Part shown: one piece after another, positions 50,820 through 58,855 of the stretch | Numbering within the stretch: position 1 is the first letter of the stretch | Layout: each line of letters starts with the position of its first letter | DNA from: Baekduia alba | Lineage (GTDB): Bacteria > Actinomycetota > Thermoleophilia > Solirubrobacterales > Solirubrobacteraceae | Direction of reading: 5' to 3' | Assembly (NCBI RefSeq): GCF_028416635.1 | Contig: NZ_CP114013.1 | Coordinates: forward strand, 620,001 to 684,000 | DNA: 64,000 nt | The notes under the pieces: model-generated | Database searches by the model: none | The model's input: the letters and a program-made list of their open reading frames with translations, nothing else | Told to the model about the DNA's origin: nothing | Position numbers and translations under genes: made by a program

Positions 50820-52246
50820 AGGACCCACGTGTCCTTGGCGCCCCCGTCCTGGGAGGAGTTGACGACGATCGAGCCCTCCTTGAGCGCGACGCGGCTGAGG
50901 CCGCCGGGCAGGACGCGCGTTGTCGTAGGGGTCGTGAACGCGAAGGGCCGCAGGTCGACGTGACGCGGTTGCAGGCAGCCGTCGACGACCGTGGGATGGG
51001 TGGAGAGCAGCACGAGCTCCTGGGCGACGTACGCGCCCGGGTCGTCGGTGATCGCCTGGCGGATCGCGCCGATCGCGTCGCGCTCGGCGTGCGGGCAGAT
51101 GACGACGCCGGCGCCGCCCGCGCCGCCGCGCGGCTTGATCACCAACTCGTCGAGGCGGTCGAGCGCCTGCTCGAGGTGCTCGGGGTCGGCGAGGTCGAAG
51201 GTCGGGACCGAGCGCAGGACCGGCTCCTCGTCGTCGTAGAACCGGATCAGGTCCTCGACGTAGGCGTGCGTGAGCTTGTCGTCGGCGACGCCGGTGCCGA
51301 ACGCGTTGACCACGCCGACCCGGCCGGCGCGGAGGGCCCGGAGCAGCAGCGCGTGGCCGGGCGCCTTCAGGGTGGAGGCGTCGGTGCGGCGGTAGACGAC
51401 GTCGATCGGGCGCTGCGGCGCGTCGCGCATGACCAGCGCGCCGGTGGCGGCGTCGAGGTCGAGGTCTTCGGCGGTCAGCAGCGGGGCGTCGAGGTGCACG
51501 GCGAGCGTGCGGTGCTCCCAGTAGGCCGGCGAGGTCGGGCCGTCGGTGAGGACGACCAGGTTGATGGGGTCGGTCGCGCGGTCGCGGTCGCCGCCCGGTG
51601 GCGCGGCGGCGTCCAGCGTCTCGCGCAGCAGCGCGATCGCGCCGTCGAGCGGGCGCGCGGGGATGCGGCCCGGGTCCAGGTCCAGGACGTCCTCGACGAG
51701 CGCGCGGGCGGCCAAGGTGTAGGCGATGCCGCTGGGTGTGCGGGCGTTGTCCTCCAACACCTGGAACTCGCCGTCGGGCGTCTGGACGAGGTCGAGGCCG
51801 GCGAGCGCGACCCAGACGCCGGCGGGCGGCGGGGCCGCGGCTGCCTCGGGCTCGTGGTGCTCGGCGGAGGTGATCACCCGCTCGGGGACGACACCCTCGG
51901 CGACCGCGCGGCGCGGGCCGTGGACGTCGGCGACGAACCGGTCGAGCGCGCGGGCGCGCTGGGCGACGCCGCGCTCGATCGTCGCCCACGCGTCGGCGCC
52001 GATGATCCGCGGAACGGGGTCGACGTGGAACGCCGCGGTTCCGCCGTCGATCGGGAACTGCAGGCCGGCGCGACGGGCGTCGTCGGCCATCGCGGCCGCC
52101 ATCTGCGCGAGGTCGCGGGTGTGGACGTCGCGCAGCGCCGCGGCGACGTCCGGGCGCCACGCGCCGTCGGCCTGCAGGGCCTCGTCGCGGGGCCCGGGCG
52201 GCGGGCGGTAGGGCGTCCAGGGCGGGGCGTCCGGCTGAGCGGTCAC
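50816..52246 (-). CDS. Circularly permuted ATP-grasp ligase-like protein (DUF404/DUF407 type)
   Basis: 476 aa. Matching features include HVDPVPRII, QVLEDNARTPSGIAYT, VVYRRTDAST, VNAFGTGVADDKLTHAYVEDLI, KPRGGAGGAGVVI and the final EGSIVVNSSQDGGAKDTWVL. These are landmarks of the permuted ATP-grasp family, whose members form amide bonds between unknown partners and are often clustered with amidotransferase-like proteins. The first cistron of the pair, it starts at a GTG with AACAGT 7 nt upstream. Confidence 0.85.
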   Translation of the reverse strand: MTAQPDAPPWTPYRPPPGPRDEALQADGAWRPDVAAALRDVHTRDLAQMAAAMADDARRAGLQFPIDGGTAAFHVDPVPRIIGADAWATIERGVAQRARALDRFVADVHGPRRAVAEGVVPERVITSAEHHEPEAAAAPPPAGVWVALAGLDLVQTPDGEFQVLEDNARTPSGIAYTLAARALVEDVLDLDPGRIPARPLDGAIALLRETLDAAAPPGGDRDRATDPINLVVLTDGPTSPAYWEHRTLAVHLDAPLLTAEDLDLDAATGALVMRDAPQRPIDVVYRRTDASTLKAPGHALLLRALRAGRVGVVNAFGTGVADDKLTHAYVEDLIRFYDDEEPVLRSVPTFDLADPEHLEQALDRLDELVIKPRGGAGGAGVVICPHAERDAIGAIRQAITDDPGAYVAQELVLLSTHPTVVDGCLQPRHVDLRPFAFTTPTTTRVLPGGLSRVALKEGSIVVNSSQDGGAKDTWVL

Positions 52247-52611
52247 CGCGACGACTGTTCCCAGGTTCGAGACGGAGCACGCACGGACCGCGCGGCTCTC
52301 AGGTGTCGAGGTAGGCGGCGCTCAGCTCGCTGGTCAGCGTGCGCAGGCGGCGTCCGCCGGCGGGCTCGCCGGGGCGCAGGCGTGCGCGTGCGCGCTGCTG
52401 CACGTCGCCCGGCCGCGCGGCCAGGAGGCGCAAGCGGCTGCGGCCCAGCGCGGCGGCGGGGGCGGAAGGCCAGCATCCGCCGATGGTGCCCGCGCGCGGG
52501 CACCGCGGCCTCGGCCGGCGGGCCGAATTAGCGCGGGCGCGGTTCGCCAGGCGGGCCAAGCGCGGGTCCGCAACGCACGCGGGTGCGTTGACCGGGATAT
52601 TCCCGGTCGAC
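52247..52611. other. Spacer with possible small minus-strand coding sequence
   Basis: The 365 bp lie between the ATP-grasp start and the HAD start. On the minus strand, 52299 to about 52480 has strong third-position GC and reads DVQQRARARLRPGE and then RRLRTLTSELSAAYLDT before a stop, which looks like a real C-terminus. I find no good start codon short of 52655, inside the HAD gene, so it may be truncated or frameshifted. A perfect palindrome lies at the right end (52590-52608). Confidence 0.35.
52590..52608. promoter_or_regulatory. Operator-like palindrome over the HAD promoter
   Basis: GACCGGGA and its exact reverse complement TCCCGGTC are separated by TAT. GATATT, a possible -10 (52596-52601), lies inside it, 10 nt before the GTG at 52612. 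It could be an operator or an RNA hairpin. Confidence 0.4.
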
Positions 52612-53322
52612 GTGACCGACGGAGCGCGGGAAGAGCGGCGGAGGACCGGCGACATCGCGGCGGTGCTGTTCGACGTCGCCGGGACGCTGGCGATGCCGGA
52701 GGAGCGCGACGCGTGGGTCGCTGGCGCGGCCGCGCGGGCCGGGGTCGCGGTGGCGGATCCGGCGGCGCTCGCGGTCGCGCTGGAGCAGGCCGGGCGGCCG
52801 GGCGGGCCGTATCCCGACGCCGTGCCGGAGGCGCTGGCCGCGGCCTACGGCGCGCGCGACACCTCGCCGGCGGCGCACCGCGCCGCCTACGCCGGGCTGC
52901 TCGCCACGCGGGCGGCGGAGCCGCTGGCGACCGCGCTCTACGAGCGGATCCTCCGGCCCGAAGGCTGGGTCGCCTACCCGGACGCGGCGCCGACGCTCCG
53001 CGCGCTGCGCGAGCGCGGGATCGCGGTGGCCGCGGTGAGCAACGTCGGCTTCGACCTGCGGCCGGTGCTCGCCGGGCTCGGGCTACTCGCCCTGGTCGAC
53101 GCGGTCGTGTTGTCCTATGAGATCGGCGCGGTCAAGCCGGACCCGGCGATCTTCCGCGCGGCGTGCGCCGCGCTCGCGGTGGCGCCCGAGCGCGCGCTGA
53201 TGGTCGGCGACCACCCCGAGGCCGACGGCGGCGCGGCGGACGCCGGCCTGCGCACGCTGATCCTGCCGATGTCGCCGGCCGGCGCGCCGCACGGCCTCGC
53301 CGCCGTCCTCGACCGGGTGTGA
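52612..53322 (+). CDS. HAD family hydrolase
   Basis: 236 aa from a GTG. Motif I is VLFDVAGTL, motif II is in VAAVSNVGFD, the Lys is in IGAVKPDP, and motif IV is GDHPEAD. The second Asp of DxDGT is Ala here (DVAGT), which would remove the general acid/base of a phosphatase, so activity may be altered. It lies 12 bp before the deleted proline racemase gene. Confidence 0.87.
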   Translation: MTDGAREERRRTGDIAAVLFDVAGTLAMPEERDAWVAGAAARAGVAVADPAALAVALEQAGRPGGPYPDAVPEALAAAYGARDTSPAAHRAAYAGLLATRAAEPLATALYERILRPEGWVAYPDAAPTLRALRERGIAVAAVSNVGFDLRPVLAGLGLLALVDAVVLSYEIGAVKPDPAIFRAACAALAVAPERALMVGDHPEADGGAADAGLRTLILPMSPAGAPHGLAAVLDRV

Positions 53323-53334
53323 GACTGGGCGGCC

Positions 53335-53826
53335 ATGGCCATGGACTGCCGCACCGTCGACTACCACACGGCCGGCGAGCCGTTCCGGATCGTGCTGGAC
53401 GGCGTGCCGCCGATCGCGGGGACGACGGTGCGCGCCAAGCGGGAGACGGCGCGCGGGTCGGAGGCGATCGACGCCGTGCGCCGGCTGCTGTGCCACGAGC
53501 CGCGCGGCCACGCCGACATGTACGGGTGCTTCGTCGTCGAGCCCGACGACGCGAGCGCGGACTTTGGCGTCCTGTTCTGGCGCAAGGACGGCTACTCGAC
53601 CGCATGCGGGCACGGCACGATCGCGCTCGGCCGGTGGGCCGTGGAGTCCGGCCGCGGCGCGGGGCCGGAGGTGACGATCGTCGGCACGCGCTTCGCGGCC
53701 CGAGCGCTGGGCGAGACGCCCGAGGGCCTGCTGACCGAGGTCCGCGGCGCGGCCTTCCGGACCGGCGAGCACCGCTTCATGCTCGACCCGCGCGATCCGC
53801 TCGGGACGGGCTTCGTCCTCCGCTAG
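53335..53826 (+). pseudogene. Proline racemase/3-hydroxyproline dehydratase, internally deleted
   Basis: 163 aa instead of about 330-345. Residues 1-115 match the N-terminal half, including DYHTAGEPFRIV and CGHGT (Cys91). The sequence then jumps to the last ~48 residues of the family (VGTRF... FRTGEHRFMLDPRDPLGTGF). Some 170-180 residues with the second catalytic Cys/Thr are missing, yet the frame is kept. It should be inactive as a racemase; whether the short protein still does anything is unknown. Confidence 0.75.
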
Positions 53827-53829
53827 CGC

Positions 53830-54081
53830 TCAGGTCATGAACCAGTCGCGGATCTTGGCCATCACGTCGGATCCGGCGCCGTCGCTCGCGCCCGCGCCGC
53901 CGCCGCCCGCGCGCTCCAGCTCGAGCACGGCGTGACCGGTCTGCGTCACCGTCCACGCGCCGTCGACGGGCTGCACGAGCCCTGCCAGCGCCAGGTTGCG
54001 CACCGCCCCGGCATGCTCCTCCGTCGCCGCGCCGTCGGCGACGGCCCGCAACGCCCCTCGATGGCTCGCGTCCAGCATCAC
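53830..54081 (-). CDS. Small winged-helix-like hypothetical protein
   Basis: 83 aa. HRGALRAVADGAATEEHAGAVRNLALAGLVQPVDGAWTVTQTGHAVLE (in sequence) reads like a compact winged helix, followed by a Gly/Ala linker and KIRDWFMT. DNA binding is inferred from this pattern only. It is convergent with the deleted racemase, 3 bp away. Confidence 0.55.
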   Translation of the reverse strand: MMLDASHRGALRAVADGAATEEHAGAVRNLALAGLVQPVDGAWTVTQTGHAVLELERAGGGGAGASDGAGSDVMAKIRDWFMT

Positions 54082-54155
54082 CGCGCAGTATCGCGGACAT
54101 GTCCGGCTGCCACCCGGCTCTGGACGTGCGCGCCGACACGGCGCACACTCACTCC

Positions 54156-54233
54156 ATGGCGCCGCGCCGAGCCGCCAACTTCCTGTCCGCGATCGTCGCG
54201 CTGGCGGCTTGCGCGGCGCCCGCGCGCGCCTAG
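54156..54233 (+). pseudogene. Orphan signal peptide: secreted protein truncated after the cleavage site
   Basis: A 25-aa ORF: basic start MAPRRAANFLS, hydrophobic AIVALAACAA, then PARA and a stop. It is a textbook Sec signal peptide ending at an AxA site with nothing after it. Codons have the usual G/C third bases. Its TAG shares CTAG with the stop of the convergent glyoxalase gene. Confidence 0.45.
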
Positions 54234-54604
54234 GGCCGCTCGATGAGCTCGACCCGGTAGCCGTCCGGGTCGCGGACGAAGCAGATCAGCGAGCCCGAGC
54301 CGCCGACGTTGTAGGGCGGCTTCTCCGGCGAGATCCCGGAGGTCGACAGCTCGCCGAGCGTGTCGGCCAGCGAGGGCACCGTCAGGGCGATGTGGTTGTA
54401 GCCCGTGCCGAGGTCGTAGGACTCGACGCCCGGGTTCCAGGTGAGCTCGAGGCGGTCGCCGTCGCCGGGGATCCCCATGAAGACGTTGATGGCGCCGTCG
54501 GGCAGGTCCATACGCCGTCGCTCCTCGAAGCCGAGGGCCTCGTAGAAGGCGACGGAGCGGTCGATGTCGCCGATCCGGTAACAGGTGTGGATGAGCTCGG
54601 GCAT
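54230..54604 (-). CDS. Lactoylglutathione lyase-like (glyoxalase I) protein
   Basis: 124 aa. MPELIHTCYRIGDIDRSVAFYEALGF, DRLELTWNPG, YNHIALTV and DPDGYRVELIE give the two VOC modules and the His/Glu metal ligands of GloA. It would isomerise the hemithioacetal of methylglyoxal with a thiol; in an actinobacterium that may be mycothiol, not glutathione (inference). It is divergent from a glyoxalase II-like gene, with 20 bp between starts. TACATT is 9 nt from its ATG. Confidence 0.88.
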   Translation of the reverse strand: MPELIHTCYRIGDIDRSVAFYEALGFEERRRMDLPDGAINVFMGIPGDGDRLELTWNPGVESYDLGTGYNHIALTVPSLADTLGELSTSGISPEKPPYNVGGSGSLICFVRDPDGYRVELIERP

Positions 54605-54624
54605 CAGGCTGTCAATGTACCTGC

Positions 54625-55362
54625 ATGATCCTCGAGCGCTCGATGCACCCGCAGTTCCTCTCGAACACGTTCCTCGTCGCCGCCGAGCCGGGCGGCGAGG
54701 CGTTCTTCGTGGACGCGGGCGGGCCGCTGGAGCCGCTGTTCGACAAGGTCGCCGAGCACGACCTGACGCCGACGCACGTGCTGCTGACCCACCATCACTT
54801 CGACCACGTCTCCGAGGTCCCGCAGATCGTGGAGCGCTGGCCCGACGTCCAGGTGCTGATCCATCCGCTCGAGCGCGACCTCGTCGACACCGCCACCGGG
54901 ACGATGGACGCGGGCGAGACCGTCCGCGCCGGTGGACTCGACGTGCAGACGCTGCACATCCCCGGGCATACCGCGGGGATGCTCGGGCTCCTCGTCGACG
55001 GCAACGTCTTCACCGGCGACACGTTGTTCAAGAACTCGGTCGGCGGCGTCCGCGCCCCCGGCTCGACGTCCTGCGCCGATCTCAAGTCCTCGGTGATGGA
55101 CACGCTGATGCGGCTGCCGCCGGACACGGTCATCCAGCCCGGGCACACCGACGCCACGACCGTGGCCGAGGAGTACGAGAACAACAAGTTCATCCGCCTC
55201 TGGCGCGGCCTGGACCCCGAAGGGACCGAGCAGGTCACCGCGCTCGGCGAGCCCGCGACGCTGATCCTGCTCGGCGACGACTACGACGGAGGCCACAAGG
55301 CGTGGGTCCGCTGGCCCGACGGACGCGATGACATCGTCCCGGGCAGCAAGGTGGAGCGCTAG
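54625..55362 (+). CDS. Metallo-beta-lactamase fold hydrolase, glyoxalase II-like
   Basis: 245 aa. THHHFDH (55-61) gives HxHxDH; later GHTAG, FTGDTL and PGHTD supply the remaining metal ligands. The N-terminal ~205 residues cover the hydrolase; the last ~45 (ATLILLGDDYDGGHKAWVRW) are extra. Sitting head to head with a glyoxalase I-like gene, it is a good candidate for the second step of methylglyoxal detoxification. Confidence 0.85.
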   Translation: MILERSMHPQFLSNTFLVAAEPGGEAFFVDAGGPLEPLFDKVAEHDLTPTHVLLTHHHFDHVSEVPQIVERWPDVQVLIHPLERDLVDTATGTMDAGETVRAGGLDVQTLHIPGHTAGMLGLLVDGNVFTGDTLFKNSVGGVRAPGSTSCADLKSSVMDTLMRLPPDTVIQPGHTDATTVAEEYENNKFIRLWRGLDPEGTEQVTALGEPATLILLGDDYDGGHKAWVRWPDGRDDIVPGSKVER

Positions 55363-55409
55363 TGGCCCCCTCCGGGGGTTCCGCGCGGAATCCCGGACGG
55401 GACCACTAG
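55359..55409. repeat. 51-bp near-perfect inverted repeat
   Basis: It starts with CTAGTGG (including the MBL gene's TAG stop) and ends with CCACTAG. Each arm of about 25 nt matches the reverse complement of the other with only a few mismatches, folding into one long hairpin centred near 55384. It is probably a terminator or a REP-like element before the AarF gene. Confidence 0.55.
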
Positions 55410-55415
55410 GCCACG

Positions 55416-56792
55416 ATGGCCCGCGACGATCGCATCCCGACCTCGCGGTGGGCACGCGCCGCGAAGGTCGGGCGTCTCGCTGCCACGCAGGGCGCCAAGC
55501 AGGCCGGCACCCGCGTCGTCAACCTCACCCGCGACGAGCAGTCCGCGCAGGACGCGATGGCCCGCCGGCAGGTCGAGACCGCCAAGCAGATCGTCGCCGC
55601 GCTCGGGACGATGAAGGGCGCCGCGATGAAGCTCGGCCAGGTGATGTCCTTCCTGGACGTCGGCCTGGTCCCGGAGGAGTTCCGCGAGGAGTTCCAGGCC
55701 GAGCTCGCCAAGCTGCGCGACGCCGCGCCGAAGGTCTCGTTCAAGGACATGAAGAAGGTCCTGGAGGAGGAGTACGGCGAGAAGCTCGACGACGTCTTCG
55801 AGTCCTTCGACCCGTCGCCGGTCGCCGCCGCCTCGATCGGCCAGGTCTACCGCGCCCGCTACGACGGCAAGGACGTCGCGGTCAAGGTCCAGTACCCGGG
55901 CGTCGCGCGCGCCGTCCGATCCGACCTGCAGAACCTCGGGATCATCCTGCGGCTGATGAAGTCCGTCGCGCCCGGCCTGGACCCGCAGGAGCTCGGCGCC
56001 GAGATCCGCGGGCGCATCGAGGAGGAGCTCGACTACGAGCTCGAGGCCCAGAACCAGCGCACGCTCGCCCGGATCTACAAGGGCCATCCGTTCGTCGTGA
56101 TCCCCGACGTGTACACGTCGCTCAGCCACGAGCGCGTGATCGTCTCGGAGTTCGTCACCGGTCGGAAGTTCGACGAGTTCAAGACGTGCGCGGACGAGGA
56201 GCGCAACCGCCTCGGCGAGATCATCTTCCGCTTCTACTTCGGGTCGATGTACCGCCACCACCAGTTCTCGGGCGACCCGCATCCCGGCAACTGCCTGCTG
56301 CTCGACGACGGCCGCATGGCGTTCCTGGACTTCGGGCTGTTCAAGCGGATCTCCGACGAAGTCGCCGAGTACGAGCTCCAGACCCAGCGCCTCGGGATGG
56401 AAGGGCGCGGCGAGGAGTTGATCGAGCACCTGCACGGCGGCGGCTGGCTCGGGCAGCCCGAGTACTACGACCCGGACTCGATCCTGGAGCAGTTCCACGA
56501 TCTCACCGGCTGGTACACGCTCGACGCCGCGATGGCGCTGACGCCGGACATCGCGACCGACGTGATGATCCAGATGAGCGACCCGCGCTCGCGCTGGTGG
56601 GGCAAGATGCGCCACGAGACGCTGCCGCCCGAGCACCTCTTCGGCCGCCGGCTGGAGATGCTGACGCTGGCGGTCATCAGCCAGCTGCGCGCGACCGCGA
56701 ACTGGAACCGGATCGCGCGCGAGTGGGTCTACGGCGACGAGCCCGTCACCGAGCTCGGGCGCCAGGAGGCCGAGTTCCTCGCCTCGCGCTGA
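55416..56792 (+). CDS. ABC1/AarF/UbiB-family atypical kinase
   Basis: 458 aa. The AMKLGQVMSF segment is the family's KxGQ motif. The kinase-like core continues with PVAAASIGQVYRA, VAVKVQYPGV, and the metal/catalytic stretches GDPHPGNCLLL and MAFLDFGLF. These proteins have ATPase activity and support quinone or lipid metabolism; the client here is unknown. A TVP38-type membrane protein gene begins 4 bp after its stop. Confidence 0.92.
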   Translation: MARDDRIPTSRWARAAKVGRLAATQGAKQAGTRVVNLTRDEQSAQDAMARRQVETAKQIVAALGTMKGAAMKLGQVMSFLDVGLVPEEFREEFQAELAKLRDAAPKVSFKDMKKVLEEEYGEKLDDVFESFDPSPVAAASIGQVYRARYDGKDVAVKVQYPGVARAVRSDLQNLGIILRLMKSVAPGLDPQELGAEIRGRIEEELDYELEAQNQRTLARIYKGHPFVVIPDVYTSLSHERVIVSEFVTGRKFDEFKTCADEERNRLGEIIFRFYFGSMYRHHQFSGDPHPGNCLLLDDGRMAFLDFGLFKRISDEVAEYELQTQRLGMEGRGEELIEHLHGGGWLGQPEYYDPDSILEQFHDLTGWYTLDAAMALTPDIATDVMIQMSDPRSRWWGKMRHETLPPEHLFGRRLEMLTLAVISQLRATANWNRIAREWVYGDEPVTELGRQEAEFLASR

Positions 56793-56796
56793 GGCG

Positions 56797-57489
56797 GTGC
56801 GCGCGCTGGCGCGCCTCGCGTACTTGGGGGTCTTGATCGTCGGCGCGTTCGTGCTCGTGGCGAGCACCGGCAAGCTGTCGTCGGATCGCATACGCGACTG
56901 GATGGACGGCTACGGCGTGCTCGGTCCGTTGATCTTCATCGCCGTCTCGGCCTGCCTGACGCCCGCGCTCTTCCCCGGCCCGCTGCTGGCGGGCGCGGCC
57001 GGGCTGCTGTTCGGGACCTGGCTCGGGACGCCGATCGCGATCGTCAGCGCCACGCTCGGCGCGATGCTCGCGTTCAGCCTGTCGCGCTGGATCGCGCACG
57101 ACGCCGTGGTCGAGCTGCAAGGCCCGCGCCTGCGGGCGCTGCGCGAGTGGATCGGCCGCCGCGGGTTCCTGTCGGTGCTGTACGCGCGGATCGTGCCCGG
57201 CGTGCCCTACAGCCTGGTGAACTACGCGGCGGGCCTGTCGCCGGTCGCGCTGCGCACGTTCGCGGCCGCAACCGCGCTGGGCTGTGCGCCGCGCGCGTTC
57301 GCCTACACCGCGCTGGGCGGCTCGCTCGACGACCTCGGCTCGCCCGAGGCGTTCGCCGCGTTCGCCGTCCTCATCATCATGGCCTTGGTCGGCGCGCTCG
57401 CGGCGCGCCGGGACCTGCGGTCCGCTAGAGCTCCTGCACCTGGAACAGCGACGTCGTCCCCGGCCGCCCGCTCGGCAGGCCGGCCGTGA
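56797..57489 (+). CDS. TVP38/TMEM64 (DedA superfamily) membrane protein
   Basis: 230 aa from a GTG. About five hydrophobic segments; LTPALFPGPLLAGAAGLLFG and ARIVPGVPYSLVNYAAGLS are the two conserved re-entrant segments of the SNARE-associated/VTT domain. Relatives move lipids across membranes. It is co-directional with AarF at 4 bp and overlaps the convergent pyruvate kinase gene by 65 nt. Confidence 0.88.
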   Translation: MRALARLAYLGVLIVGAFVLVASTGKLSSDRIRDWMDGYGVLGPLIFIAVSACLTPALFPGPLLAGAAGLLFGTWLGTPIAIVSATLGAMLAFSLSRWIAHDAVVELQGPRLRALREWIGRRGFLSVLYARIVPGVPYSLVNYAAGLSPVALRTFAAATALGCAPRAFAYTALGGSLDDLGSPEAFAAFAVLIIMALVGALAARRDLRSARAPAPGTATSSPAARSAGRP

Positions 57490-58840
57490 CGCCGACGCGC
57501 ATCCCGGGCCGACACCAGCCGAGCTCGATGACGCGCTGACACGCGTCGGCGATCAGCGCCTCGGTCACCTCGTGGCGCTTCATCGACGCGGCGCGCACGC
57601 CCCACATGAGCATGCAGCGCCGGACCGTCTCGCGCCCGGGGGAGAGCGCGTAGATCGGGACGTTGGGGCGGTGGGCGGAGATGAGGCGGGCGGAGCGGCC
57701 GGACAGCGTCGGCACGATGAGCGCGTCGAGGTCCAGCTCGGACGCCGCCTGGCACGCCGCGTGCGCGACGGTGTAGGACGGGTCGCGGTGGTCGCGCTTG
57801 ACGCGCGTCTCCAGCCAGCGCTGATAGGGCGCGTGGCGCTCGGTGTGCACCGCGATCGCCGACATCATCGCGATGGCGCCGACCGGGTGGGCGCCGACCG
57901 CGGACTCCTGGGACAACATGATGGCGTCCGTCCCGTCGAGGATCGCGTTGGCGACGTCGGCCACCTCGGCGCGCGTCGGGCGCGACGACGTGACCATCGA
58001 GTCGAGCATCTGCGTCGCGGTGATCACCGGGCGCGCGTTGGCGCCGGCCAGCGCGATGAGGTTCTTCTGCACGATCGGGACCTCCTCGATCGGCAGCTCG
58101 ATGCCGAGGTCGCCGCGCGCGACCATCACGCAGTCCGCGGCGCGCACGATCTCCAGCGCGTTGTCGACGGCCTGGGGCTTCTCGATCTTCGCGATCAGCG
58201 GGACGCGCGTGTGCTCGCGCACGAAGAACACGTCCTCGGGGCGGCGGACGAAGCTCAAGGCCACCATGTCGACCCCGATCTGGCGGCCGGCCTCCAGGTG
58301 GAGGAGGTCCTCCTCGGGGACGGAGGGCAGCTCGTCGGCGGGGCCCGGGATGTTGAGGCCCTGGCGGGAGGCGACGGTGCCGCCGATCTCGACCTCGGCC
58401 TCGACCTCGTTGTCGCCCTCGCGGACCGCGGTCGCGCGCAGGCGCACCGAGCCGTCGGCGAGGTACAGCACGTCGCCGGGGTCGAGCGCGCGGGCCAGGC
58501 CCGCCCAGCTGATCGTCATGCGGCGCGCGTCGCCGGCGGTGCCGTCGTCCTTGCCGCACTCGAAGACGACCTTGTCGCCGACCTTCAGCTCGACGGTGCC
58601 CTCGACCAGCGGGCCGATGCGGAGCTTGGGACCCGGCAGATCCTGCAGGAGCGCGACGGGGCGGCCGGCGCGGCCGGCGGCGTCGCGGACGAGCTGCGCG
58701 GTCTCGGCGTGCTGCTCGTGCGAGCCGTGGCTGAAGTTCAGGCGGGCGACGTCCATGCCCGCCTCGATCATCCGCACGAGCGTCTCAGGGTTGTTGGACG
58801 CGGGGCCGATGGTGGCGACGATCTTCGTGCGGCGGGTCAT
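57425..58840 (-). CDS. pyk: Pyruvate kinase
   Basis: 471 aa, normal length. KIVATIGPASNN opens the protein; RLNFSHGSHEQH, IAKIEKPQA with the catalytic Lys, and MVARGDLGIELP are all present, followed by TQMLDSM. It converts phosphoenolpyruvate and ADP to pyruvate and ATP in the last step of glycolysis. TACCGT (58855-58850) lies 9 nt before the ATG. Confidence 0.97.
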   Translation of the reverse strand: MTRRTKIVATIGPASNNPETLVRMIEAGMDVARLNFSHGSHEQHAETAQLVRDAAGRAGRPVALLQDLPGPKLRIGPLVEGTVELKVGDKVVFECGKDDGTAGDARRMTISWAGLARALDPGDVLYLADGSVRLRATAVREGDNEVEAEVEIGGTVASRQGLNIPGPADELPSVPEEDLLHLEAGRQIGVDMVALSFVRRPEDVFFVREHTRVPLIAKIEKPQAVDNALEIVRAADCVMVARGDLGIELPIEEVPIVQKNLIALAGANARPVITATQMLDSMVTSSRPTRAEVADVANAILDGTDAIMLSQESAVGAHPVGAIAMMSAIAVHTERHAPYQRWLETRVKRDHRDPSYTVAHAACQAASELDLDALIVPTLSGRSARLISAHRPNVPIYALSPGRETVRRCMLMWGVRAASMKRHEVTEALIADACQRVIELGWCRPGMRVGVTAGLPSGRPGTTSLFQVQEL

Positions 58841-58855
58841 CGGGGAGTCACGGTA

